A stretch of DNA of 34,245 nucleotides from a virus. Both the position numbers and the translations under genes were made by a program. The stretch lies in IMG/VR virus record IMGVR_UViG_3300042562_001170, positions 1 to 34,245 of that record; one strand, 5' to 3'. Below the pieces are notes generated by a model that ran no database searches, was not told the origin of the DNA, and worked only from the letters and a program-made list of their open reading frames with translations. Shown in pieces: positions 13,059 to 19,708 of this stretch (the stretch's first letter is position 1; each line of letters opens with the position of its first letter).

Positions 13059-13086
13059 TTGCGGGTTTCAAGGGGTTTGCTAGGTT
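13059..13086 (+). promoter_or_regulatory. Candidate promoter TTGCGG-N16-TAGGTT
   Basis: A -35-like TTGCGG (13059-13064) and a -10-like TAGGTT (13081-13086) are spaced by 16 bp. The -10 ends six bases before the ATG at 13093, the same geometry as the late elements at 24264 and 31915, which would give a leaderless or nearly leaderless message. Confidence 0.35.
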
Positions 13087-13092
13087 CTGTCC

Positions 13093-13215
13093 ATGAGCAA
13101 CACGAACACCGCCATGGACCAACTTAACTTCATCATCCTTACCTTCCCAACCAAAAAACAAAAACCAACACCTCAACGCTGCGGCCCACGAGGCCAATTC
13201 ATCAAACAAAAATAA
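13093..13215 (+). CDS. Small basic hypothetical protein (40 aa)
   Basis: This 40-codon frame fills the gap after the DnaA-like gene. It is basic, with a hydrophobic start (LNFIILTFPTKK) and the tail RCGPRGQFIKQK; GPRGxFI-like tails occur in small phage DNA-binding proteins, though I do not claim the link. It has a plausible promoter in front and a CCCC-TTCG-GGGG hairpin behind. Confidence 0.4.
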   Translation: MSNTNTAMDQLNFIILTFPTKKQKPTPQRCGPRGQFIKQK

Positions 13216-13219
13216 CCCA

Positions 13220-13233
13220 TCCCCTTCGGGGGA
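13220..13233 (+). other. Small TTCG-tetraloop hairpin
   Basis: A five-base-pair stem TCCCC/GGGGA closed by TTCG lies between the 40-aa gene and the next start. There is no T-run behind it, so it is more likely an mRNA-stabilising or processing hairpin than a terminator. Confidence 0.4.
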
Positions 13234-13257
13234 GTAAACCAATCAAAACACCAAGCG

Positions 13258-13494
13258 ATGAAAATGGGAAAAAAGGAAATGGCAAAGTGGAACCATTTTG
13301 GAGACATCCACGCCATGGGTAAATCCGTTCCTCAAGGATGGTTCGGGACCTTGCTGTTGTCCAAGTGGATGCACGCAGGGTTGGTGCGCACTGTCCGCTT
13401 TTGGGAAGACAGTGTGGAAATTTCCGCTGGGAAAATTCGCGAATGGAACATGGGCGAAATCATCGCAACGGAAAAAGGATTGGAGATCCTATAA
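13258..13494 (+). CDS. Hypothetical protein (78 aa)
   Basis: It begins MKMGKKEMAKWNHFGDIH and ends EWNMGEIIATEKGLEIL. The last segment resembles the wing of a small winged-helix protein, and the middle (GWFGTLLLSKWMHAGLVRTV) could be a helix-turn-helix. This is only structural guesswork; no family is recognised. Confidence 0.6.
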   Translation: MKMGKKEMAKWNHFGDIHAMGKSVPQGWFGTLLLSKWMHAGLVRTVRFWEDSVEISAGKIREWNMGEIIATEKGLEIL

Positions 13495-13554
13495 AGCATT
13501 ACCCGCCGCGCCCAGTTCAATCCCCGGCGTTTATGTGCCGCTCATGTGCAAAAA

Positions 13555-13755
13555 ATGAAACAACCGATTAAACCCACCCACGGCGGCAAACGCCCAGGCG
13601 CAGGACGCAAGCCGGGAAACCCGCGCCAGTCCTTGTCAATCCGCATCAGCGAGCCAGCGATGGCTAGGCTGGAGCAACTCCGCGAGTCTACCGGCATCAG
13701 CGCCGGGAAGCTGGTGGAGGCGATGATTCTCAACCAACCGAAACCAACACCATAA
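13555..13755 (+). CDS. Small AT-hook/ribbon-helix-helix-like protein (66 aa)
   Basis: I chose the ATG at 13555; a GTG at 13546 would add three residues. The N-terminus has the THGGKRPGAGRKPGN motif, a Gly-Arg-Pro hook common in phage and plasmid DNA-binding proteins. A ribbon-helix-helix-like segment follows (SLSIRISEPAMARLEQLRES, then GKLVEAMIL). Likely a DNA-binding regulator or host-interaction protein. Its TAA overlaps the ATG of the SSB-like gene. Confidence 0.7.
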   Translation: MKQPIKPTHGGKRPGAGRKPGNPRQSLSIRISEPAMARLEQLRESTGISAGKLVEAMILNQPKPTP

Positions 13756-14081
13756 TGGCTAAGAAAATATACGATGCCGTCGCAACAGTCGGAACCTACA
13801 AGGACCGCAACGGCGAGGAAAAGAAGCGATACGTCAACGTCGGGAGCGTTTTCGAGAACGACAAAGGGCAGTTATCCCTGAAGCTAGACTCGGTGCCGGT
13901 CGGCAATGAGTGGAGCGGATGGGTCAGCTTTTTCGAGCCGAAAGAGCGCGATGGACAGCAACGGCAGGGACCGGGCCGCGATGTATCCGCGCAGGAAGCC
14001 ACGCGGAAAATGCACGGGAGCGAGGCTAGGACGACGGCGGGCCAACCAGATGATTCTGACGAATCGACCATCCCGTTCTAG
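13755..14081 (+). CDS. SSB-like protein with DxxIPF acidic tail (108 aa)
   Basis: The first 65 residues (KKIYDAVATVGTYKDRNGEE, KKRYVNVGSVFENDKGQLSL, VPVGNEWSGWVSFFEP) form a beta-rich region of OB-fold type known from many phages. A flexible Gly/Gln linker and the acidic end DDSDESTIPF follow. An acidic tail ending in (I)PF is the hallmark of bacterial SSB proteins, used to contact helicases and recombinases. It therefore probably binds single-stranded DNA in the phage replication module. The overlap with the preceding gene is by one base. Confidence 0.65.
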   Translation: MAKKIYDAVATVGTYKDRNGEEKKRYVNVGSVFENDKGQLSLKLDSVPVGNEWSGWVSFFEPKERDGQQRQGPGRDVSAQEATRKMHGSEARTTAGQPDDSDESTIPF

Positions 14082-14084
14082 CCC

Positions 14085-14330
14085 ATGACAGCCACACTAC
14101 AAGCGGCGGAAATCATCCGCGATGCACTACGACAAGCAGCGAGGGAGTGCGACTGCAAGCCCAGCGAGGCGCTCAGGGCGAAGATCGGGAACAAGGCGGC
14201 GATATCGGCGCGGAACATAGCTGTCAGGCTGGCTTACGATCAGGGCATTCCTAGGTCGATGCTTGCCGAGGCTTTCAACCGATCAATTAAGACGATTGGC
14301 GACGCCTTGCTGATGAGTCGGCGCGACTGA
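14085..14330 (+). CDS. Second DnaA domain IV/Trp-repressor-like helix-turn-helix protein (81 aa)
   Basis: Residues 38-75 read ISARNIAVRLAYDQGIP, RSMLAEAFNRSIKTIGDAL. The A-R-x-I-A-x-x-L-A plus second-helix pattern is that of the DnaA C-terminal domain, and of TrpR-like helix-turn-helix domains. The N-terminus is helical. It closes the replication operon and is followed by a strong terminator. Together with the gene at 12724 it makes two such small proteins in one operon. Confidence 0.6.
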   Translation: MTATLQAAEIIRDALRQAARECDCKPSEALRAKIGNKAAISARNIAVRLAYDQGIPRSMLAEAFNRSIKTIGDALLMSRRD

Positions 14331-14346
14331 GGTTGTCGCTTAATCC

Positions 14347-14377
14347 AGCCCGCTCCTTAACCGGGGCGGGCTTTTTT
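14347..14377 (+). terminator. Rho-independent terminator of the replication operon
   Basis: AGCCCGC (14347-14353) pairs with GCGGGCT (14366-14372), with further inner pairs, and a run of six T ends at 14377. It lies 16 nt after the stop of the helix-turn-helix gene. Confidence 0.9.
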
Positions 14378-14466
14378 GTGTCGGGGTGGCAACAGGCACA
14401 GGACTGGTGCCTTTAAAGGATAGCTATAAGGGATGCTGTTAGGTCAAGCCCGAAATCACCGAGGCA

Positions 14467-15111
14467 TCATGCCTGCTCGTAAAGACCCAGATCGGCATTG
14501 GTCTTGGCGAACTCACCGAAGAGTTCCTTCACTCTTGCGTCATAGGCGCGGGCCGCATCTTCCTCCACAGCGAAGGTGCCGAGGTATACGTTTATTGCCC
14601 TGCCTTCCTCCGTGACGCGAACTCCGGCGCGCCATTTGCCTTTCGTGGAGCTGGCATAGACGCCCTTGAACTGGGATGCCCCGGACACCTTGGACTGGTT
14701 CCGCATGTTGCCGTGATGGTCACAGATGCGGAGGTTGCAACGACGATTGTCTGATGTGTCGCCATTGATGTGATCCACGCCGAACCGGAAGCCTTCTCTC
14801 GAAAGTCCTTCGACGCCCCCTTTGACCCCCACCATAACAATGCGATGGACCGCCCCGCCTGTTGTTTGGCACTTAGCCATGCGGCTTGCTTTTGCGTATC
14901 CTAAACCATTACAACAAAAAGGAGTCATTTTCATCGATTCCCAATCGTCGGAATTCAGTCTAAACCTCCATCCTTTACGGGTGGAAACGACAACCACCAT
15001 TCCATTTTCCTCTTCGTCGAAATACGAGGCGAGAACATGATTATGTTTCGGAACCAAATGGCGCTTCAGGGGATTTGAGAAACTTTGGACAAGGTGTTGG
15101 ATTGGATTCAT
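14467..15111 (-). CDS. HNH homing-type endonuclease with AP2 domain (214 aa)
   Basis: I chose the ATG at 15111 because the extra 30 residues upstream are low-complexity. The HNH core is VHRIVM...FRFGVDHINGDTSD, NRRCNLRICDHHGNMRN, with the expected His, Asn and His residues. An AP2 DNA-binding domain follows (FKGVYASSTKGKWRAGVRV, YLGTFAVEEDAARAYDARV). This domain pair is typical of free-standing phage homing endonucleases, which nick or cut a specific site and spread the gene. It is on the opposite strand to its neighbours, lies directly after a terminator, and its 5' half is more AT-rich, all of which suggest a later insertion. Confidence 0.9.
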   Translation of the reverse strand: MNPIQHLVQSFSNPLKRHLVPKHNHVLASYFDEEENGMVVVVSTRKGWRFRLNSDDWESMKMTPFCCNGLGYAKASRMAKCQTTGGAVHRIVMVGVKGGVEGLSREGFRFGVDHINGDTSDNRRCNLRICDHHGNMRNQSKVSGASQFKGVYASSTKGKWRAGVRVTEEGRAINVYLGTFAVEEDAARAYDARVKELFGEFAKTNADLGLYEQA

Positions 15112-15657
15112 CACGGAAAAAATAAACAGTAGCAGACTCAGTTTTTCAACTCCGAAATTTTTTTCCCAAAAACCCTCGCCCTCCCCTCGACACCTCCCCA
15201 CCCCCCTGGTTCAGTTTCAGCCCCCCAATTGTCGGGATAGGCTCAAACGCACTTGGTTTGCATTTGCGGTCAGGCTGCTAATGCACTCAATTTGCGTTTT
15301 CCTGGGTCGGGTCGGCTCATGTCTGCCGATGGCCAGGCATTCACCTAGGTGCGATGGAATAGCGGGTGGGACATGACCGGGACCGCTAAACGGTGGCCAG
15401 GCGTTGCCGATCTTCCGGCCATTGTCGCTCGAGCCGTCGCTCGAGCCGTCGCTCGTCCCATCGATTACCAGGGAGGCGAGCGCTTGAGGATGACAGCTGG
15501 AAAGCACGACCGGAAAACATGCGCCCCCACGGCTCCGCTTGCGATGTATTCCGGGATCGTGCAAAAATATTTGCGCTTTCCTCTTGATTTCCGCGCGGCA
15601 GGAATCATGGTGCATCCATCGGCAGGCGATAAAGCCTCCCGCAATTAAACGATAACG
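15112..15657. other. 546-bp stretch without a convincing gene
   Basis: The stretch between the HNH start and the Gp88-like gene has ORFs on both strands (99 and 150 codons) but neither looks like protein. It contains a pyrimidine-rich tract (about 15168-15225), several TTTGC words (15250-15300, 15560) and a 12-bp tandem repeat GTCGCTCGAGCC at 15424, 15436 and partly 15448. It presumably carries the promoter of the HNH gene or of the gene at 15658, but I could not fix one. Confidence 0.5.
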
Positions 15658-16374
15658 ATGAAAAAACACGATTGGAAACCCTCGCTTGGCGAGTTCTCAA
15701 AAGCACTCCCTGGATCCGTCGCCGTGAATTTCAGTGAATCCGGCGGTGAAAATTGCTCTAGCACGTGCCAAGCTTTGAAACTTGGCGTTTGTTACGCCGT
15801 GCACGCGGAAAAGATGAAGCCTAGTGTACAGAAATCAGGGGAAAGGAAACGCGAGCTAGGATTTTCCGCCCTTTGCAGAGCGTACCGCGCTCAAATCCTC
15901 CGCCGGGTGGCCAAGGGTGAGACGATCCCTTGGTTGCGCATTTCCACTTTCGGATCCGTGCCAAACAGGCCACTCACCGGAGAAGAAGTTGGCGCTTTTG
16001 TGGATTTGATCCGATCTGTCCCCGCCGAGACTCCAATTCACTTTCCCGTTGAAAGCAAGGCAAAGGCCGAACGATTTCGTGCTTTAGCTCATGCCCACGG
16101 GTTGCGCTATGTGGTGCGGGAGTCGTGCCAATCGACCGAGAGCATGCTTAAGTCAAACGATGCAGGGTTGCCATCGTCGCGCATTGTTTATGCTGGAAAG
16201 ACGAAAAAAGAGCGGCTCGCCAATGCGGTCCGATTGGCGAAAAGTCTGAAAAGTGCCCGTGTTTGTCCCGCGATTGCGTCAACCATCAATCGCCGATTAA
16301 ATCCCATCAAATGCGGTCAGTGTAATTTCTGCGCACGTCCTGACATCGCGACCATCCTTTACCCTCAACACTAA
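15658..16374 (+). CDS. Gp88-like cysteine-rich phage protein (238 aa)
   Basis: The pattern is that of the phage Gp88 family. Near the N-terminus is NFSESGGENCSSTCQALKLG, VCYAVHAEK with three Cys; a central beta/alpha part (WLRISTFGSVPNRPLT, then IHFPVESKAKAERFRAL) follows. A C-terminal cluster RVCPAIAS...IKCGQCNFCA adds four Cys. The Cys clusters suggest a metal or Fe-S site, and the core resembles a TIM-barrel-like layout. Related mycobacteriophage proteins have no established function that I know of. It is followed 12 nt later by an XRE regulator. Confidence 0.7.
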   Translation: MKKHDWKPSLGEFSKALPGSVAVNFSESGGENCSSTCQALKLGVCYAVHAEKMKPSVQKSGERKRELGFSALCRAYRAQILRRVAKGETIPWLRISTFGSVPNRPLTGEEVGAFVDLIRSVPAETPIHFPVESKAKAERFRALAHAHGLRYVVRESCQSTESMLKSNDAGLPSSRIVYAGKTKKERLANAVRLAKSLKSARVCPAIASTINRRLNPIKCGQCNFCARPDIATILYPQH

Positions 16375-16386
16375 ACCATCGGACCC

Positions 16387-16605
16387 ATGAAAGAAATCAG
16401 ACTTAACCCACCCCTTACCTTGTGGCGTCTTGCCCTTGGAATCACCCAAGAAGCCCTTGCCAGGCGCTTAGGCGTCACCCGTCAAACGATCTCGAACTGG
16501 GAACGCGGGGAGGTGCCACCGGTGGCCATGCTGGCCATGCAAACAATTGAACGCACGATTGCCAGCCCGGAAAAGACGCGGGCCGAGGAAAGTGGGAAGA
16601 TCTAA
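16387..16605 (+). CDS. XRE-family helix-turn-helix regulator (72 aa)
   Basis: The helix-turn-helix is complete: TLWRLALGITQEALARRLGV, TRQTISNWERGEVPP. It is a small one-domain Cro/CI-type protein without an obvious effector or dimerisation domain. It lies in a short operon with the Gp88-like gene, upstream of the head operon and its repeat-rich control region, and could regulate late transcription. No integrase or second repressor is visible, so lysogeny control is not demonstrated. Confidence 0.8.
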   Translation: MKEIRLNPPLTLWRLALGITQEALARRLGVTRQTISNWERGEVPPVAMLAMQTIERTIASPEKTRAEESGKI

Positions 16606-16624
16606 ACGCCAACCATCAAATCAA

Positions 16625-16948
16625 ATGAACAACACCGAAAAAAATACAGCCCGCGCGCTTTCACTGGCCGACGCTATGGCCATCGCCTTGAACGCGCTTG
16701 GCGAGCCCTTCCCTTTTGTGCGCGATTGCGTGCGGGCCGGCCAGCATCCTCAAGCGCTTGTGGATTCCATGCGCGAAAGGCTGGCTGATCTGATGCATCA
16801 AGACGCGATGGATTGGATTCTGTCATGTGACTGGCCAGATACTGATGAGTACGAGATCCGTAACATGTCAGACCTCGAATGCCTCGCCGCCGTGGAATGC
16901 CATTACCAGGGCGGGATTCCAGCCTTCGCTATGGCAATGGACATCTAG
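16625..16948 (+). CDS. Hypothetical acidic helical protein (107 aa)
   Basis: The ATG at 16625 avoids overlapping the XRE gene. The protein is helical: SLADAMAIALNALGEPFPFV, ALVDSMRERLADLMHQD, then an Asp/Glu-rich segment (WPDTDEYEIRNMSDLE) and a C-terminal Cys/His segment (CLAAVECHYQGG). No family recognised. It is the last gene before the second strong terminator. Confidence 0.6.
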   Translation: MNNTEKNTARALSLADAMAIALNALGEPFPFVRDCVRAGQHPQALVDSMRERLADLMHQDAMDWILSCDWPDTDEYEIRNMSDLECLAAVECHYQGGIPAFAMAMDI

Positions 16949-16963
16949 GACAACCCACTCCAT

Positions 16964-16998
16964 AAGCCCCGTTTGCCACGTGCAAGCGGGGCTTTTTT
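16964..16998 (+). terminator. Rho-independent terminator
   Basis: AAGCCCCG (16964-16971) pairs with CGGGGCTT (16987-16994), with an additional inner TTGC/GCAA pairing, followed by a run of six T to 16998. It lies 15 nt after the preceding stop and separates the early/middle genes from the late head operon. Confidence 0.9.
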
Positions 16999-17019
16999 GC
17001 GTCCAGGCATCAGCATGAT

Positions 17020-17088
17020 GCGAGCGGGGAGGATTGCCAACTACCGAGTGGCAAGCGGGAGCATGGCGGGGAGGTGCAAGCGGGGAGG
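17020..17088 (+). repeat. G-rich direct repeats GC(A/G)AGCGGGGAGG
   Basis: Copies start at 17020 (GCGAGCGGGGAGG), 17051 (GCAAGCGGGAG) and 17076 (GCAAGCGGGGAGG), with a partial copy GGCGGGGAGG near 17065. The right arm of the terminator (16982) carries the same GCAAGCGGGG. Spacings are 31 and 25 bp. The ORF over this stretch looks non-coding. Confidence 0.6.
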
Positions 17089-17145
17089 AAATGCGCCCGA
17101 ACTTATGCCTTCAAAGGGTAACCACGCGACGACTCGAAAGGTCAA

Positions 17146-17399
17146 GCGCAAATTTTATGCAATTGCATTGGACATCAAATGTCCATTTGTTGCGCCTTCT
17201 ATCTTATCTTATGCAATTGGCGGGTGAAGCTATCCACGCGATATCCGATATGCTATCCACCCCCGGCTAAGGAGTCTCCTCAGCGATAAGATAGGTCGGG
17301 GGTTCGGACGACTTGGGATAAGATTGCGTGCCACCATTTGTCACTTTGGCACGCAAAGCTCTTGATACCGCAACTGAAGTGCGTTAGTGGTGCTTTGCG
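17146..17399. promoter_or_regulatory. Repeat-dense region before the terminase genes (candidate cos/pac or late control site)
   Basis: Side by side lie ATGCAATTGCAT (17157-17168, perfect palindrome) and TGGACAT-CAA-ATGTCCA (17169-17185). TTATGCAATTG recurs at 17209. GATAAGAT occurs at 17285 and 17317 and inverted at 17201. GCTATCCAC occurs at about 17229 and 17252. ACCCCCG (17259-17265) faces CGGGGGT (17297-17303). GCGTGCC (17326-17332) faces GGCACGC (17348-17354), and CGCAAAGC (17352-17359) faces GCTTTGCG (17392-17399), which touches the start codon. Phages often place packaging sites next to the small terminase gene; the exact role here is not shown. Confidence 0.5.
17362..17390 (+). promoter_or_regulatory. 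Candidate late promoter TTGATA-N17-TAGTGG
   Basis: TTGATA (17362-17367) and TAGTGG (17385-17390) are spaced by 17 bp and lie inside the loop of the hairpin that ends at the terminase start. The -10 match is poor. If used, the message would start at or very near the ATG at 17400. Confidence 0.3.
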
Positions 17400-18011
17400 A
17401 TGCCAATAAGAGACTTCAGCGACGAGGAACTAGGATTCCTCTACCGCTTGCCGAATGGGACTCTCCGGGGACTCAAGAGCAAAGGTTGCGACGTAACCGA
17501 CGCGAGAAGCGTAGTCGGGGCGATCAGGAAATCCACGCGGAAGCCCGATGAATGGCGTGAGTTCTTTGAGGGTGAAGACGAAACCTCCCACGAATACTGG
17601 AAGAAAGAGGAGACGCGGGAGAAAGTGAAGAAGCTCCAGTTGTCGAACTCACTGGCAGAGGGCGAGCAATACAAGCGCGAGGATGTGGACGCGGCGAAGA
17701 TGGCGCTCGGTTCCGCGTTCAAGCTTTCGCTCATGGAGGCGAAGGCAACGCTTCCGCCACAGCTAACCGGACTCACCGAGGCTGAGATCGAGAAGGTGTT
17801 GGACGACATTTTCCGTAATACGCTTGAGAATATGAGCGACCTGCAATCCCAGCTTTGGACCCAAATCAGAGATAAATATGCAAGAAGCGACGACAATGGA
17901 CCGGATACTGAGCAAGGCGGCAGCGGGGATGCGGCCAAACCCGGATCAAACCGTAAGCCAGTGGTGCCACGAAAACGTAAGGCTGGTGCAGGGTCTAGCC
18001 CCGAATCTTGA
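17400..18011 (+). CDS. Terminase small subunit (203 aa)
   Basis: Position and layout identify it. The N-terminus (PIRDFSDEELGFLYRLPN, LRGLKSKGCDV) looks like a small DNA-binding domain; a long charged helical region follows (REKVKKLQLSNSLAEGEQYK, REDVDAAKMALGSAFKLSL), as in Nu1-type small terminases. A basic, low-complexity tail closes the protein (KPVVPRKRKAGAG). It would recognise the phage packaging site, probably the repeats just upstream, and hand DNA to the large subunit. The last 134 bp overlap the start of the large subunit gene in another frame, and its disordered tail fits that double coding. Confidence 0.75.
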   Translation: MPIRDFSDEELGFLYRLPNGTLRGLKSKGCDVTDARSVVGAIRKSTRKPDEWREFFEGEDETSHEYWKKEETREKVKKLQLSNSLAEGEQYKREDVDAAKMALGSAFKLSLMEAKATLPPQLTGLTEAEIEKVLDDIFRNTLENMSDLQSQLWTQIRDKYARSDDNGPDTEQGGSGDAAKPGSNRKPVVPRKRKAGAGSSPES

Positions 18012-19662
18012 CATCGATCTCGCGCCCCACATGAGGGAGCCTCTTGATGCGGCGGGCGACAACGCCATTCGCAAGCTGCACTACATGTGGCCGCCTGGCA
18101 GCGGAAAGACAACGGCAATTGAGGGCATGATCCAATGGCGCATTGTTGTCTCGCCGTCAAACGTGCTGTTGGTAGGCCAGAAGGACGAAACGGCTGGACT
18201 CTGGGCGGAAACCCGGCTTCACCCGTCGTTCAAGAAGTCGGATGCCATGCGCCCGTTCATGCCTGAGAACCGGCATCAGAACCGCAAGACCACGGTGGTT
18301 TTCCCTCACGGGATTTACTTGGATATCTGCGGACCCTCGATGACGAACTTGCAGGAGAAGTCGATGCCGTGGGTAATTCTGGAGGAGGCGTGGCAGCTAT
18401 CTGACAATTACCCTGGCCGCATGAAAGAAGCCGAGGCGCGAACCCACGACAAATGGAACAGCAAGGTGTTCTACATCGGTCAAGGTGGAAACTCGCACGC
18501 AGAAGGGGCTGCTGATGACAACGACTCGGAGACGGATCTCTACCGGGAATGGAAAAAGACCGACCAGCGGGAGTTTCACTTTGAATGCGCCTCTTGTTCG
18601 ACGGTCCAGAAATACTTCTGGAATCAGCTCAAGTGGGAAAAGCAGACCCTGCCAGACGGGTCCATTGACTGGGACAAGACGGCGGAAACGATCTACTACC
18701 AATGCTCTAATCAGGACTGTAAGGCGGAATACAAGGACACATCGGTCCAACGCAGGAAGCTCGCAAAGACCGGTCGCTACATCGCGACCAACCAGCATTC
18801 AGTCAAAGGGCATGTCGGATTTCATTGCAACGTGCTGGCGATCTGGCGAATCCCCTGGCTGAAAGCCGTGATGGAATGGGAGGAGGCGCAGGACGCCAAG
18901 GCAAGAGGCGATCTGTCGCTACTTCAAATCTTCGTGAAGAAGCGGCTCGCGGAGTTCTGGAAGCCGTCACAGTTCGACCCGCCTGCCGAGTTGATTTCCG
19001 GCGGCTACAAGATCGATGACTACGCGGACGGCAGGCTGATCGACAACGAGGCTGACCGATGCATGTGCATGGACGTTCAGCAGAACTCGCTTTGGTTTAC
19101 GATTCGGGCTTGCGACTCTGAAGGAAACTCAAAGCAGTTGAATTGCGGGCAGCTTCTCACTTTCGAGGAGGCTGAAGAGATGCGGCAGCGTTACCAAGTG
19201 CGCGAGAGGTGCGTGATGGTCGATGCCCAGTATCGCCGTGACTACGTCTACCAGCAATGCTCCAAGTTTGGCTGGACAGCTTACCACGGAGTCCAGCAGG
19301 ACAGCTTCCCGATCCCTACGGCGAGCGGAATCGTCAAGGCTCCCTATTCTCGGATTCAGTCGGGGCAGTCCGGTGGAGGGTTGAAAATGTCATTCCTGAA
19401 CCTATGCGTGAACCCGATCAAGGATGTTCTCGCGGACCTTCGGGCTGGGCGGTTGGGGCGATGGGAGTTCCCGGACGACGTTTGTCCCGACTTCAAGCAG
19501 CACATGAACTCCGAGCGAAAGGTTTCGATTGTCGCAGGCCGGGACAACCGACAGGTGCAAATCTGGCAGCGAATCGGAAAGAAGGACAATCACCTCCTGG
19601 ACACTGAAATGGCAGCAACCGGCTTCATGATGATGAGGGGCCACATCAAGGCCAAGGAGTAA
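17878..19662 (+). CDS. terL: Terminase large subunit, GpA-type (594 aa)
   Basis: The packaging ATPase has Walker A PPGSGKT at residues 72-78 and Walker B-like PWVILEEAW at 164-172. A zinc-ribbon-like segment (CASCS...CSNQDC) follows, typical of GpA-type enzymes. The nuclease part includes CMDVQQNSLWFTI and VMVDAQYRRDYVY, Asp-containing strands of the RNase H-like fold. The length is close to lambda GpA (641 aa). The start could be 17878 or the ATG at 17896 (MDRILSKAAAG); both lie inside the small subunit gene. It translocates DNA into proheads and cuts genome ends. Confidence 0.93.
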   Translation: MQEATTMDRILSKAAAGMRPNPDQTVSQWCHENVRLVQGLAPNLDIDLAPHMREPLDAAGDNAIRKLHYMWPPGSGKTTAIEGMIQWRIVVSPSNVLLVGQKDETAGLWAETRLHPSFKKSDAMRPFMPENRHQNRKTTVVFPHGIYLDICGPSMTNLQEKSMPWVILEEAWQLSDNYPGRMKEAEARTHDKWNSKVFYIGQGGNSHAEGAADDNDSETDLYREWKKTDQREFHFECASCSTVQKYFWNQLKWEKQTLPDGSIDWDKTAETIYYQCSNQDCKAEYKDTSVQRRKLAKTGRYIATNQHSVKGHVGFHCNVLAIWRIPWLKAVMEWEEAQDAKARGDLSLLQIFVKKRLAEFWKPSQFDPPAELISGGYKIDDYADGRLIDNEADRCMCMDVQQNSLWFTIRACDSEGNSKQLNCGQLLTFEEAEEMRQRYQVRERCVMVDAQYRRDYVYQQCSKFGWTAYHGVQQDSFPIPTASGIVKAPYSRIQSGQSGGGLKMSFLNLCVNPIKDVLADLRAGRLGRWEFPDDVCPDFKQHMNSERKVSIVAGRDNRQVQIWQRIGKKDNHLLDTEMAATGFMMMRGHIKAKE

Positions 19663-19672
19663 ATTTCAGCTC

Positions 19673-19701
19673 TTGCAACTTGCTTGCGTTTGTAATTTAC
19701 T
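19673..19701 (+). promoter_or_regulatory. Candidate promoter TTGCAA-N17-TTTACT before the gpW-like gene
   Basis: TTGCAA (19673-19678) is followed after 17 bp by TTTACT (19696-19701), and the ATG is at 19709. The same TTGCAA spacing to a start codon (29-31 bp) occurs at 24264 and 31915, and GCGTTTG is shared with the 24264 copy. Confidence 0.4.
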
Positions 19702-19708
19702 ACACCGC

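Noticed and set aside
14394-14412. AGGCAC/GTGCCT hairpin as terminator for the HNH gene
   Set aside because: The stem is only 6 bp, and no T-run follows it on the minus strand.
15424-15455. 12-bp tandem repeat GTCGCTCGAGCC as a regulatory iteron array
   Set aside because: Only 2.7 copies without dyad structure, and no neighbouring initiator or promoter; most simply a slippage repeat.
15217-15669. 150-codon minus-strand ORF and the 99-codon plus-strand ORF over the same DNA (15349-15648)
   Set aside because: Both have odd composition, span a 12-bp tandem repeat and a pyrimidine-rich tract, and lack coupling or recognisable sequence; the stretch reads as non-coding.
17020-17088. G-quadruplex in the G-rich repeats
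   Set aside because: Only three good G-runs with loops of 8-10 nt occur close together; a stable four-run motif is not present.
17229-17260. Two GCTATCCAC words as DnaA boxes
   Set aside because: They match the TTATCCACA consensus at the core only, with mismatches at the first and last positions; two such partial matches do not make an origin.
16973-17270. ORFs of 84 and 78 codons after the terminator at 16964-16998
   Set aside because: They begin inside the terminator or the G-rich repeats and have unlikely, repetitive composition.
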